A DNA stretch of 64,000 nt from Takakia lepidozioides (GCA_030704615.1 CM060733.1:55492001-55556000); one strand, 5' to 3'. Counted from the stretch's first letter, positions 46,749-59,063 are shown. Translations and numbers: made by a program. Notes: generated by a model from the letters alone, not told the origin.

Positions 46749-49700
46749 CTATGTAGTCATGTGAGATTGTTCCTCCACAGCAAGCACAGAAAAAAGCAAG
46801 CTGGTCTTCTGCATCGCCTTAGGAAGCTCCTGCATCACCTGTGATTCCACATGTTGTTGTCACTAACAATTGGCTAGCTGATGTCACTAATACAACACGT
46901 TCACTCAGGGAAAGAGGAGTGCAGTGCAGGCTTGGGCGCAGTGTGTGCTCGGCTTGATTTCCAAAGCAGGTGGTAGATGCCATCCCCCTAATCATGCTGA
47001 TGAATTCATAAGATTGTTGTGATAAAGATATGTTCGCCATACAAGAAGCTACAGTTGGCACCAACAAAGAGGAACATGAAGCAGCTAGCAGGAGAACCTG
47101 CCTTAAGTCATTCACAAAATGGTCCCAAACCACAACTATGCTTTTCAAATTGTAGGGCAGATTGGTTTTCAATCAGAGCCGGCTACCCCCTTACTTCATT
47201 GTAGTGGTTCCAGAGATACCTGTTCATGGTCATCTGCCAGGGCAATTGAAGAGCCTGCACTATTAACTGCTGCAATGAACACGCGGAGTGGATCTCGTGC
47301 TTGCTGCAAACCCAACCAACCCTGGAGCTCAGGCTCAGCCTGACCTTGTCTCACCGAACTGTAGTCCAGTGGTTCCTTGTTATTGAGCAGGGGACAAGTA
47401 AATCAAAGGCACCTGCTTAAAATGTGTTGATATTTTCAAAATAAAAACAAGGGAGTGGAAGTAATACCGGCGGGTAGTCGCGATAGAACCTCACAGCCTT
47501 GGACTCCGCCAATATGGACATGCACTCCACTGCTTTTGCCCCGACCCTCATACCTGCGAAATCAGGCCAATCATTAACTTTTATGCAGCTGTGGCTAACC
47601 AGCTCCCAATCTACCTCGCTTTATCGAACAATCACTGTAATGAAGCAAGGCCATCACACCCCAGGTGGAGCCTGTAGTCCCCATCCCATAATTGAGTACA
47701 ATTTGTGGCCACTCCGACACTTTCTGCAACACAACAGAATGTTTGCCACACCAAGGAGAAGGGAGGTAGATAATGTTGTAGAAAACGTGTTTTCTACTAC
47801 ATTCTCTACCTCCCTTCGGCCACCACAACATTTTTTAAGAAGATGAGAACACATAACTAACAGCAACTGAAAGAAATTGAAAAATCAACGTTGAAAAAAA
47901 TTTGCTACGTATAAAGCATTTAATAAAGAAAGAATGCTAGAAAAACTACTTACCTGTGGTGAGATGAGCAACATGAATCGCAAAAATGTGTGCCATAAGT
48001 CGTAGGCATGCATTACTCCCATCCTTCTCTTGTGCAGCACCTCGCCCAATTTGTCTTAGGTACTGCAATGCCCCACCTTCATCAACTTTACCTATCCATC
48101 CACAAGAGTCCATGACCAGGTCAAAATCACTGCCACAACCAGACCATGTGTTTGATCTATCAATTACCTACCTAGGCCACCCCTGGAACTTCAGAACCCT
48201 AGATATAGACGTACCTTCACATATGCAGTTGTTTGAATAGTGGGCACTGGCAAATCCTTAGGAGTGCCACTGCGTCCAGTGGCTGCCCTGGACAAGGAAG
48301 AAATGTCGGCCGTAAGCTCCTGCAGGTGCAACAACACAGTGAGAGTCATTGCCAGACCGGGATGAAGGTCAAGATTTTCACTCCTATCACCATCTTCCTG
48401 ACACCTAGTCTTTTGTATGGACATAAAGCATTTCATCCATTGACACGCTAGCTCCCAATTACACCACCAACTGACCGTAACAAGTTCTGAGACCTGTGGA
48501 CGCATGATCCCAGGTACCTGGTCAGTTCCCTTGCAATAAAGACCCTGCCTAACCTACACACTCACACTTCCATCAGAGTCTGCGTTGCATTTCTACAAAG
48601 TGGTATAGGCATCAGCCATACTCAAAGGGGACGCACATATACAAAACAGAGACAGAGAGCAGGATGCAAAAGGAATGTGGCTGACCTCAGAGCGGTCAAG
48701 GCCAAGAGGGGTATCGAACACGGCAATGGCCGTGGCTGCTCTGCTATCAGGGACCTGGCTGTGGCCTGTGGAAGGTGCACCATCATTGATAATTGATTTC
48801 TTGACAGCTGCAATGACCTCCCTCAGAGCTTCGTAGACTGCATGCTACAACACAAAGACCACATATTCTAACTACCAGGGACTTCACCTACTCGAACTGG
48901 TCACTTACACAAATTGTATATCAGATTATGCAATGCAAAATAGATAATATACACAGCAGGGAACATAGAGCAAGAAAAATAGTAGAGACCTGATCCTGCA
49001 AGAACTGCAAATATCGGTCCTCACTAAAGCTCCACCGTTCAAAAGGTGGCAATGGTCGCGCTTGAGCCACCGATAATTCGCCCTGTCCGTCCACCCATTA
49101 TCCCCTGCGTCACGTTCGCTTCTAGTGTCTCAACATTAGGATGATCAATCGTTGTAAGATGAAATCATGACGTGCATACACCGTAAGTTAGACGCCACAA
49201 AAAAATTAGCCAAAATACCTTGGAATCCAGAAGCTGTAGGCGACGGACAAGCTGTTCATAAAAAGGGGCATCAGTTTCTTCAGAGCTGAAGGCTGGGCTA
49301 AAGCTCTTCAATCTGAGATTATCCAGTTCTTGTTCACCGCCTCCCTCGGAACCCCATGATTGTACCCGCACAAAATCCACCTTGCCCTTGGCTGCTGCCT
49401 CTGGATCTATGCCCAGGCCCTTGGACCGCTCATCTGCGCTCTCCTGCAAAACCCATTCAACAAAGAAGGTTCTATGATCGTCGCCAACACTCTCACAGCA
49501 CTAGAACGTAAGACACGAGAGAGGCGTACAATAATGGAATTGAAATAGGAATCACAGGGTAAAAGGGAGTACTTTCTCCACAGCCTTTAGAACATTTTGC
49601 AGCTGCTTGGACCCCTCCCTCACAGAAATCGCACGTTTATCTCCTTTGTTCCCGATCCCCTTTGTCACGGGCCCCTTAGAGGAACCCTGCTTTCCCCCTT

Positions 49701-49890
49701 TCTTCACTTCGGTCCCAAAACCCTTTCTAGGCTGACTTGTGCCCTCGCCCTCGCACAAGACAGTAGCCCAACCCCGCGCGGATGCAGGGAGACAGCCCAC
49801 CACCGAGCGCGGAGTGCCCAACTTGCTAGTGTCCAATGCCTGCTGCCACTGCGCATAGAACGCACCACAAGGCTGAATCCCCAGCGCCAT
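46749..49890 (-). CDS. Haem-oxygenase-like protein, nine exons
   Basis: Exons by splice sites and phase: 49890-49573, 49443-49219, 49082-48990, 48844-48686, 48319-48215, 48062-47954, 47553-47468, 47303-47220 and 46838-46749, joining to about 422 codons with no internal stop. The fold call rests on order-preserved matches to plant haem oxygenase: 'RYLQFLQDQHAVYEALREV', 'FDTPLGLDRSE', 'YLRQIGRGAAQEKDG', the distal-helix-like 'HIFAIHVAHLTTGMRVGAKA', and C-terminal helices ('VMQELPKAMQKTSLLFSVLA'). Haem oxygenase opens haem to biliverdin for bilin synthesis in plastids. Here the N-terminal His that binds haem iron in the 'LHTKDQA' region of HO1 is not evident (the aligned stretch reads 'VRVQSWGSEGGG'), so it may be an inactive or regulatory relative like HO2. 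The N-terminus is long, basic and low in acid residues, compatible with a transit peptide. Confidence 0.8.
47747..47830. repeat. Foldback inverted repeat in an intron
   Basis: GAAGGGAGGTAGA at the left pairs with TCTACCTCCCTTC at the right, and inside this TGTAGAAAACG pairs with CGTGTTTTCTACT. The whole 60-bp core (47758-47817) is close to a perfect hairpin, and flanking bases (GTGGC/GCCAC) extend it. It lies in intron 6 of the haem-oxygenase-like gene. It could be a small MITE or a foldback RNA. Confidence 0.85.
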
Positions 49891-52800
49891 CTCTTGACCT
49901 CAGTCCTAGGTCTAGTCGTGGTTCACAAGCTACAAGAGATCGTGCAACACAGAGGGTGAATTCTAACGGCAATGGAGATGATGTGGAGACAGTGAATGCC
50001 AAGGATGCGTGTGTTTTGCTAACAGCTGCTCCAACTAACACAATGCCTGCCGCACTAAAATTTTAGCTTAACACATTTTAGTGCGTAATGTTAGGTTTAA
50101 ACACACGTTTGTCGGCCCATTTTCCCTCGCATCCTTCTTTACGCCATAGCCACAGGAGCAAGTTAGGAGACGAGTGACGTGAAGTGGGTGTTTGCAGTAG
50201 GAGGACTCTGTTCCTTCAAGAAAGGAGATCATCTATGGGTATTTGTACGTGTGGGTTTGTAGAGAAGAAAGTGAAGGAGGTGGACGTTCTATGGTGTTGG
50301 TGTTGCCGCTGAGGAGAAGCTCATGGCTACTGTCAGCTTCAACTGCGGGTGCCGAAGTGTGTCAACTGTGCCCTCACACTGCATTGGCAGTGCCTCTTGT
50401 GAGAAGCCTCTGTGTGTGTGTTTTATTTTGGTTTCATTTGCATTCATCTGCGATCGCATCTGTCAGCCATTGAACCATCGGCCCTGGGGCTGGAATGTAA
50501 TTTCTTTAGAAAGCAAGGGTGTTGATTGTGAAAATGGCTCCAGGCCCCACTGTAATTCCAAGTAACTGAGCATTGACGACTAGGGGAAGGGAGCTGAGAA
50601 ATTCTGACGTCGTTTCTGGTCACCTTTTTGGTAACTACAGTTCCTTCAAGTATCTTGCATGATTGAACGAGCAATTTATGAGCAATTTATGAGCAATTGA
50701 ATAGATTATCACAGCAACCAATGTGCATTACAGGTCAATCCTCATTACAATAGTATGTATCCATACTTTCAAATTTTTTACAGCTCTCCCAGCTCTCCAT
50801 AACAATTGTCCTCTGGAACTAATTGTAGGAGTAAAGATAGCTATGGTTTCTTGAAGGATAACCTCACAGAGACAGTCGGTGTCACCTTTAAGAGTGTTTG
50901 ATATGTATTTTGCATGTTGTGGGTGCCTCTCTCTCCTTCATATATAATCCCACAGTTTCACCACCAATGCACTTTATTGGGTTTTCTCTAGGGACGAGAA
51001 TAGTCCAAATGATCCCTTCCTCTCTCATTCAACCAGACACATGCATGCCTCAGCTCCTCCTGTTTCAGGATTCAACATCTTGCTCTCTCTATTCTGTATC
51101 ACAAAATGCACTCACCCCTGGTACTTGACTTGTCACCGGCTGTGGCACCCAACTCACATTCCTTGGTCTCTTAGGATGCATAGTTCGCAGGAGGTGCTGA
51201 CCATGCTCCAAGCTGTGGTTGAGGGCACATTGAGAGGGCACGATTGGAAAGGGTCCATTGAAATGTAGAAATCATGGACTTCTGGGGTCATGCAGTTCCT
51301 ATCCTAGGCAGCTTGACTGGAAACGCGCTGGAGTATCCATGTGGTAGCATATGTGTCCTCAAAGAATGGAAATGGTCTCTGAAGGCTTCATAGTCAGCAG
51401 AGCATCCTGAGCCCAGGTCCATTTACAGCACACACTGAAGACCTTGGCACAGAGATCGGAGAAGTAGAGGGGAAGATGACACTCAACAACTCCCTGGACC
51501 TAATTTTTACTTAGAGTAGGTGCGTGCGATCTCCATTAGATGTTTGTGAAGTTTTTCTGGTGCTGAGAAGGAAAGGCTGTGGTCAGAGTTTATGATACGA
51601 ATCTTTCCGGGTTGATTGGATCGGACAAGAATGCTTTAACCTGTGCTTCAGCAGGAAGAACTCTGTCTAATAATGTCCTTGATGTACATTGCTGTAACCG
51701 TTCCATGCTTCTGAGCTGTATATGAAATAGCAGCTGGAAAGGGGTTTCATCCCGTATCACCACCTTTCTTCTTCCACTTTCCCACATTCCCCTGAGTCTG
51801 CAGAAGTTGTGAGGGAATCAATGTTATTTGTAGCAAGACACGTTTGCTGCAGTGCTACTCCTCCAAGCACTTGCATCCTTAAAAACTGGGAACCAATATC
51901 ACATTTCCAGCAGAAAACGCTGATGTAACAATACAGGCATATGAGAACCCATCCCACAAAGCTGCTCCTCACTTCGTACTGTCTACAGTACACCCTAGAC
52001 CATATGCAGAGTAATGTGATAGATAGTAACACACCTGACCTGCCCCCACTTGGAAAATGCAAGGCACCCCCTTCTCCAAAGAACTGATTCAGACACATGG
52101 TGGCACTGGTCGGTGAATACTACCATGGTCTTTTCAACCACTGCCACACAGATTGTGTTGCCAAATAAAACTTCGTGACACCCGCTTTCACATGAGGAAA
52201 AATGTCTGAGGTGGCAGTGAAGATTCAGTACTAGGGTGTCACATATTTTGTGAAATACAACCACCTCAGGAGGTATCAGTTATGAATGAAGCTATGAATG
52301 AGATAGCTGTTGGCACTCCCGTTTCAGATTGACTTGTGTGTTGTCATAGAAAAAAGGAGCACCCATGATTCAGATTACCAGAGTCATCAAGAGTCCTAGA
52401 CCGATGTGGGAGTCCCTTGCCACTGCCTATTGTGGCAGGTAATGGCTGCGAGGTTCAAAATGGGGGTCTCAAAAATCTGACAAGGCCATTTGAGACGCCC
52501 ACCATTTGGACAAAACCATAGGTTTCCATCTCTCTCTGTCTCCATACCACAGGTTCATCTACTCAGAGTTGTACTCAGGCAGGAACAACACTCTTCCTGG
52601 ATTGCAACTAGCAATTGCTGAAGCACAGTCAATATTTATTTGCAATGATGGCCCACACCCCAAAACTTGCCTTCGTTCATGACAAACTTTGTAGCCCAAC
52701 CTGGAGTCCTTTCAAAATTTTCCCTGTTTGGCTGCACAATGACCAACTGATACATTTATCTTGCTTCTGTTGGAAAATCAAAACTGAAGAAGTGGGTCAG

Positions 52801-53164
52801 GCAGAGAGACAACTTATCTGTCAAATACCTTGTCAGAAGGTACCATGGCTACATACTTGGCTGCAACCTGTAATCAAGCAGTGAACCCAACCCGGTGACA
52901 GCACTATCAGTGCCATTCAATACCTTAAAATTAACCATTCCTGCTAAAGATTATGTACTCGGCAATCTGAAAAACTGTGTACATCTAGCAACATGCGTTT
53001 CACTGGGATCAGTGCACTTAGCAAAAAAAGAGTAAACGTATGCCTCATACTGCCCACCTGAACACCAACAGAAGGAGTTGGTCCACTACCAACCTCTTTC
53101 ACAGTAACCTCGTCGTGAAGGCTTTCGCATGGGACACCGCCCAGGGAAGGGGGAGAAGAACATA
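49891..53164. other. Long intergenic stretch, no gene recognised
   Basis: It covers the 5' flank of the haem-oxygenase-like gene and about 3 kb of sequence whose frames show no domain I recognise. It contains one 11-bp-stem hairpin at 50050-50086. An unrecognised spliced gene cannot be excluded. Confidence 0.45.
50050..50086. repeat. Short perfect hairpin
   Basis: CGCACTAAAAT and ATTTTAGTGCG form an 11-bp perfect stem around a loop of about 13 bases, about 160 bp upstream of the haem-oxygenase-like start codon. It has no T-run typical of a terminator. Confidence 0.7.
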
Positions 53165-53247
53165 CCACACCCGTCAAGGTAGCAGGATTTCACCCCAGAA
53201 TCATCCGGGTGGCACTGAGTGTACTATCCAACTGAGCTACTGACTGT
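53165..53247 (-). mobile_element. tRNA-like SINE head
   Basis: The minus strand reads 'GTAGCTCAGTTGGATAGTAC' (A box) and, about 45 bases on, 'GGGTGAAATCCTGCTACC', a degenerate B box (GGTTCGAATCC). No anticodon stem is apparent. The B-box side recurs near 31586-31600, so this is probably a dispersed tRNA-derived repeat, not a tRNA gene. Confidence 0.55.
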
Positions 53248-53570
53248 TGGTTAGTGTGGGCCCTTGTCTGGTTGAAGGCCTTAAATCATGGGTTGGAGAA
53301 GGAATAGCTCTGCCAGAATTTACAATGTCCCGGAAGCAGCAGTGTTGGACTTGAACATCGGGATTCGGTCCGGACTCCGGAAGCAACCCTGGCAACTTTT
53401 CTGCACGGGAGTGCACGGCAAGTTGCGTAACAGGAAGGTAGGACCCACTCCACACCGACATCACGGTCTTGGTACATATGGAGACAGAAGGGGGAGTGCG
53501 GAGTGCAGCCACACAAGGGGCAAGCAAAGCAAACAGCAATTTGGAAATACTGATCACGGGGGCGGAAGCT

Positions 53571-55573
53571 ATGGATTCAGTTACCCAGTAAGTTGTCTGC
53601 GACTCTCATCCCGCTCGTCACAGCGTCGCCTTGAGTAGGCGACTTTTGATTGCATTTAACTCCATGTTTTGTCTGTCTGTAGCGTGTTGAGATTATGGTT
53701 TTTCATGGATTCGATTTAGAGATTAGATTGGGGATGTTTAGAGAAGTCAGTCGAGACTGTGGTGCTCATGTCATGTTTGAGTGAAATGAGTCTGAGGAGT
53801 GCAGGTGGGGTCATCTTAATTGTATGTACAACTACAGTAGCTTCCAGTGGGAATTTTGTCATAGATTGTTATTGATTTGGCAGAATGGCAACCATACTGA
53901 GTCATACGCATTGTTATCAATCATTTGATTCATCGAACAGTACCTTAATTTGTGCACTGAGCTTACTTGGGCGCACTTTTTTTAGCTCAATGATAGTTCG
54001 GATACAGTGTGGTAGTTGTGTTGGAAATAAGATTTTGCGCCGAGGTCCATCAATTCTGTTCGGAGGAATATGAATTGAGAACGACCAGATGTCAGCTCTG
54101 TTGTTCAACATGTATGATACTCCTCCCGACGCTACACTGCTTCCCCATGTTGAATTGAAGTTCATATATGTGGTCGATGTTCGGTGTATTTGAAATGTAG
54201 CTCTGGCCCAGTTACCTGATTCTCAAATGTACGTGATCTAGCATCTGGTTTCTTCGTATGCATGCAGAACGAGATGGTGGTCGAAGGACACAGTGGCAGT
54301 GGTGACGGGGGCCAACAAGGGCATAGGCTTGGAGATTGCACGCCAATTGGCAAAACAGGGGATCACTGTGGTTCTGACTGCGCGCGATGAACGTCGTGGG
54401 CGTGAGGCCCTTGAAGCTTTGAAAAGAGAAGGGTTACAGCAGGTGGCTTTCCATCTTCTTGACGTCACCAGCGAGGATTCTGCACGTACACTGGCACATT
54501 GGCTTCGCCACACCTATGGTGGTATCGATATCCTGGTTAGTTCCGGGAGAATTCCCCAATTTTGAGGGCGTTTAATTCTCGGATCCTGTCCCTCGTACTG
54601 TCAAAGATCTAGGTAGACAAGAAGATCGATTCTTATACAGACAGACGCGAGCCTCAGGAAGTTAGGGGGTCTTTTGTTGGAAGTTGACAAACTGGTGCAT
54701 TTTTTCGTGGGCAGGTAAATAATGCTGCGATCGCCGGGGTCGACCCTGTGAGTGTAGCGGATGCAAAAGATGTTATAAGCACCAACTATGATGGTGTCAA
54801 GCGTGTAACAGAAGCCTTGCTCCCTCTTTTACGACACACTCAGGCTGGTGCTCGCATTTTGGTGGTTTCCTCGAGACTTGGCCAATTGCAGGTCTCCCTC
54901 TCAGACATTGTGAAATTGGTCTCTTTTCTCCGTCATATGGGTATTCTTCTGGAGAAGACTAACTAGTAAACCTTTTTCTTCAGGTCTGCCAATTGATACT
55001 GGAGCTATCTGAGAGTTGTGTGTACATATAAGTCCTGATACGTCTATCCAATTTGCCTGGAGCATGCTGTAGTTTTGTCTCTTCATCCTGTCTTGCAGTA
55101 GTACAGCTGCTGAGTTTCGTGGAACATTGTTTCTTTGACTGCTTCAGTTCTTGGAAAACAAGTTTCGTGAAGAGTTGGCTGATCGTGAACACATCGAAGA
55201 AGCCACCGTCAACAAGTTCATTGATGAGTTTCTCCAAGATTTGAGTACTGGGTCGTTAAAGGAAAAGGGTTGGCCCACATATATGCAGGCATCAGCGTAT
55301 TGTGTTTCGAAGGTTGCGGTGAATGCGTACGTCAGCATACTGCACCGCGCCCTCTCTGGTCGATCGCAAGACGAGAGCATCGTTGTCAACAGTTATACTC
55401 CCGGGCTTACTGAAACAGATATGGTGGTACAGACGATGGCTAAGGGGGTGCCTTTACCCCGCACACCCAACCCCGTTGATGTAAGTGCTGATACTGGTGT
55501 GTGGGTAGCTCTCCAGCCTCCTGGAGGGCCTTCAGGGAAGTTTTGGTATGAGCGCCAAGAGATAGAGTTCTAA
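53571..55573 (+). CDS. Short-chain dehydrogenase/reductase (menthol-dehydrogenase-like, SDR114C type), four exons
   Basis: NADPH-dependent carbonyl reductase of the plant neomenthol/salutaridine-reductase-like group; its substrate cannot be told. Exons: 53571-53587, 54268-54535, 54715-54891 and 55148-55573, about 295 codons, the normal size. Motifs: cofactor 'VVTGANKGIGLEIARQLAKQ', 'LLDVTSED', 'DILVNNAAIAG' (across an exon join), the catalytic Ser in 'RILVVSSRLGQLQ', the catalytic Tyr/Lys in 'ASAYCVSKVAVNAY', and 'VNSYTPGLTETDM'. Exon 1 is a 17-base start exon; the join gives 'MDSVTQTRWWSKDTVAVVTG', in line with related proteins that have an Arg-Trp-Trp lead. Phases agree and no lesion is seen. 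The tiny first exon is the least certain part. Confidence 0.9.
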
Positions 55574-56255
55574 TAAGTAGATGAGAGAGATGCCGAAGTT
55601 AGCGTAAATAAGAGCCTAAGAAACTTGGTATCAACGGCAATCGGTCCAAGTATTGCTGATATTTAGAGCATCGCCTTTCCTGCTCTGATCAGTTTCTCCT
55701 GCATATGTAGGTGAGAGAAAGAGAAACAGATAACATAACTTGTGTAGGGCCTAATCAACCTCCACTACAGCTCAGTGAATGTAAAGGCCCACAGGTGTGC
55801 TTTGGGCAGCTGTTCTTTTTGCCGTGTGTTGTAACTCTGGCACACAATTACCAGCTGCCATACATGTCTCAAATGAGGCAGTAGGCTATGCTGTCGAGAG
55901 CAAAACCAATGTACTAGAAGGCTGGTTCTTCTGTTAATATCAAACGTGAGCAGATCCTAGTTTTCCATCTAGAAGCTTCACAAACTGCAAACCATCTCAA
56001 AGCACAGAGTCACAGGTTTAGAAACCAATTTGCGTATTTAAGTAGCGGAGAAAGACTCTATGTACACTTTATTTGGTACAATGGTCACAGAAGTACCTAA
56101 GCAATTTGCTTTTCATTCCTCAAACTTTATCTTCCACTGTGAGTGTCTCAAGATATGGAGTAGTTCTCTTTCTCTCCTCTCTGTCTCTGTCTCTCTCATT
56201 TTGTAAAGTTCTTCTTGCTTTCATACTTAAGTCATCCAGGAATATAATCTGCATG
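55574..56255. other. 3' flank of SDR gene, no gene seen
   Basis: Presumed 3' UTR and spacer up to repeats bordering the LTR element. Confidence 0.6.
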
Positions 56256-56410
56256 GGACAATGGTTGGAGCCTCGAGGGGAGAGATATCAAGGGAAAGGT
56301 CTCCGGTTCAAATCTGGTCGTAGGCTCTATGGAAAAAAAATGATTGGACTTGGACACTTGGGCAAACGGCACATGCTACCCTGGAGGCCACACTTGGGCC
56401 TAGACATTGT
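56256..56410 (+). repeat. Dispersed repeat flanking the LTR element (left)
   Basis: It holds a unit with 'GGTCTCCGGTTCAAATCTGG' (B-box-like) ending in an A run, then 'ACTTGGACACTTGGGCAAAC ... CACACTTGGGCCTAGACATT'. Both parts recur right of the element at 62212-62395 and 62663-62745. It is possibly a tRNA-related SINE plus a tandem-repeat family. Confidence 0.7.
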
Positions 56411-56416
56411 GATGCT

Positions 56417-56920
56417 CAAAACGTGCTTATCGTTGGGATTCTCCTTCCTCTTCCTACATGCACATGTAACCGGGGAAGTAGCACGGCAGAGCAGGCCACG
56501 TGATGAGGCGGGAATCTCACGATGAGGAGTCAGTCAGATGCCACAGAACGTACAGAGCTACCACGCCAGAACCTGCTCTCACATGCACATTCGTCTCATG
56601 CACACACCTCTCTCTCTCTCTTACACCAAGTTTATACACCAAAAATACCTCCCCCATTCCATTTTCAGGAACCCCTTTATTCAGCTGCCACATCACATGT
56701 GAGTCACTACCACGCGACAAGGCGTGAGTGGACAACTGCCAAGTAGGCTTATCAAGGTCATCGCAGATATCAACGATTCCTAGAATTAAAGGCGTATTAC
56801 AACGGTATGGCTAAAGTAATATGTCAGAGCAGCCCCAACAGCTCTCTACATTACATCCTGCGGTACTAATTAATCATCTGTCAGGGAGAATTGGGAGCAG
56901 GGAGAGAACGGTCCATCACA
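56417..56920 (-). repeat. LTR (3') of the second LTR element
   Basis: About 504 bp nearly identical to 61696-62193. On the minus strand it starts TGTGATGG and ends near CGTTTTG. It contains a (CT)n run. Small indels near 56780 distinguish the two copies. Confidence 0.88.
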
Positions 56921-57241
56921 TATGTGATGCTACCCCGGGCTTTCAAAATTCTGAACACCTGTGAAGACAAGTGACTACGTTTGGTTTGCCAATGATCTTC
57001 CAGATCCAGATTTGATCAATGAGATCTAACACCTTGGAAGCCATCAAAGAGGAAGTAGGAGCTCGCAAATAACAAAGCATAACAGAAAGCGAGAACACGT
57101 CAGTCACCAGGAACATGTAGTCTAAGTGTCACAGTGGGAGTTGCAAGATGCCCAACCTGTTGTGCAAGAAAAAACCCCAATCCTCACAACAATGGCCAGT
57201 ACATGAGCAAGACAAACTAAAACAAGTTAACCAAAACAAAC

Positions 57242-57540
57242 TACTGCTAAGCTCTCTACCTATAAATGAAATCTGCACACGAGCTAAATTGGAATGAAGC
57301 CACAGCTTGGACACCTTCAAAACAGCTCCGGGATCATTGTCGAGCCTTCTTCTTGGGAGACATTTCCGCTGTCCTTCCCTCCACATTCACTACTGCTAAG
57401 CTCTCTACCTATAAATGAAATCAGCACACGAGCTAAATTGGAATGAAGCCACAGCTTGGACACCTTCAAAACAGCTCCGGGATCATTGTCGAGCCTTCTT
57501 CTTGGGAGACATTTCCGCTGTCCTTCCCTCCACATTCACA
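57242..57540. repeat. 149-bp tandem duplication
   Basis: The segment starting TACTGCTAAGCTCTC occurs at 57242 and again at 57391, with one difference seen (CTGCAC/CAGCAC). It lies inside the LTR element, between its coding part and the 3' LTR. Confidence 0.93.
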
Positions 57541-57820
57541 CAGGGTAGATCAAACTGCAGTCTCGAATGCAACAGATCAGCGATAGGCACTTCCCCAGGG
57601 ATCTCCTTGAGAAGGATGTTGAGGCAACAATCTAGCCCTGTTACCAGCAGTCATTTCATAAATCGGATAGGGCCCTTCAATGCGAGTCAGGTTTTCCTTC
57701 ATTTTCTATATCATGTTCAGCGAGGGTGGTTCTTCCCAGATCGGTGGGTCCCTTGCTAAACACGTCAATGTTACGTCTGATCAAATGTTCAAGCCTCTTA
57801 AGTTGGTGTTCTTCCAAGTC

Positions 57821-58257
57821 TCATATATTCACAGTTTCTAGCACCTCCTTGACATGAGTCTCATTTATTGTGTCATCATTCTCAGCAAGAGGGGATGCAG
57901 AATACCTTGCAAAGGCAGAGACTGCTTCTACATCAGAATTCACTATTCCCATCTCTTGAAGGGAGAATCCTTCCTGGATGTCCTCAATGTCACTAATAGG
58001 AGTTGCAGAAATACGAGCCATAACCTGCCCCTTTCGGACTGTGACTGGAATGCGTTCAGGGTTAGCTATTAGTAGTTTAATCTCCCCTCTAAACCCTCTA
58101 TCAACAACAAGTGGAGCAACCATGCAATGTTTCTGGAGAGCCAAACGTTGCCATCCCACTGTTTCAAGATAGTGTCCTTCTGGACATATGAAAGCCTGCC
58201 CTGTAGATACAACTTTCTGGCATATAGCAGGGATGATAAAATCAGCTTGAGCACGTA
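57821..58257 (-). pseudogene. dUTPase-like domain of the LTR element
   Basis: The minus strand reads 'DFIIPAICQKVVSTGQAFIC', then 'VDRGFRGEIKLLIANPERI' and 'VRKGQVMARISATPI'. These resemble dUTPase motif 3 (vid-dyRGei-v-l-N) and motif 4 (GdriAQli--p), preceded by the ipP...tG strand. dUTPase hydrolyses dUTP to limit uracil in DNA; some animal retroviruses carry it next to the protease. Clear motif 1 (Asp-rich), the motif 2 RSG loop and motif 5 are not seen, so it may be a structural relic. A stop upstream of 58260 separates it from the protease. Confidence 0.55.
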
Positions 58258-58280
58258 GCGTTATCTCTTACAGGTATTGG

Positions 58281-58949
58281 CTAACCCCCTTTTTGTCGAA
58301 CAGTAGGTATGGTCCATTGGAGAAGAGAGTCCTTGGGAGTTCCCATCTGCATGAATTGCTGCCAATTGACTAACCTACCGTCACTTTCCTTAACACGTCG
58401 GGGTGTAGCCCTGATCTGAGACAGGTTGGCTCTGCTGATGTTGCGAGAGTACTGCATAGTAGTCAAAGGGATGACCACTTCTTGGCCATCACCCTTGTTG
58501 AAGCGCATGGTAGTGTCTCCAAGGTCAATGGAAGCAGCAGCCCCCTTCATCCAATCTAGGCCTAGAAGAAACGGGTCCCCTATTGTCACAATGCAAGTGA
58601 TCAGTACTTCATTGCCACCAATTCCAACAGGAACAGCAACAAGCCCAAGAGGTTCATAGCTAGTACCATCAGCAATTATAACCTCCACACCAGCAGCAGA
58701 GCCCAACTTTAATCCTAATATGCGCACGACTTCTAAAGGGATAGCACTCACAGTACACCCTGTGTCAATTACACAAGGGAAGTTCAGCTGGCCTACTTGA
58801 CATTGAGTCATGAGAGGAGAAATGGGATCAGCTAAAAGCTTCTTACTCAATTCACAGTGCAACACTTTGAAGTTTGTAGAAAGCATCACCTTGGTCCAAT
58901 GGCTTTTGTTATCAGAATTTTTGAGCTGCTTGCTTTTAAGACCTCCCAC
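58281..58949 (-). pseudogene. Aspartic protease of the LTR element
   Basis: Open for about 222 codons: 'FPCVIDTGCTVSAIPLEVVR' holds the D-T-G active site, followed by 'VEVIIADGTSYEPLGLVAVP' and 'DPFLLGLDWMKGAAASIDL', a standard retropepsin layout. It would cut the Gag polyprotein. It is intact as a domain. Confidence 0.9.
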
Positions 58950-59063
58950 ACCTGACTCGTTAGGAGATCTTATTCGTTTTAAGGCTGCTTACCTTTCTCA
59001 AATGCCTTCAACATGGCTAGCAAGTCTGGTTGGTAGTGGCAGAATCTAGTTGCGTGGTTGGGA

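Noticed and set aside
47387-47430. Alternative last exon of the haem-oxygenase-like gene ending near 47390
   Set aside because: It would end the protein at once, whereas exons 47303-47220 and 46838-46749 keep phase and extend similarity to the HO C-terminal helices.
53288-53638. 116-codon plus-strand frame before the SDR
   Set aside because: No domain; it overlaps the 17-base start exon in another frame. The SDR splice model explains the region better.
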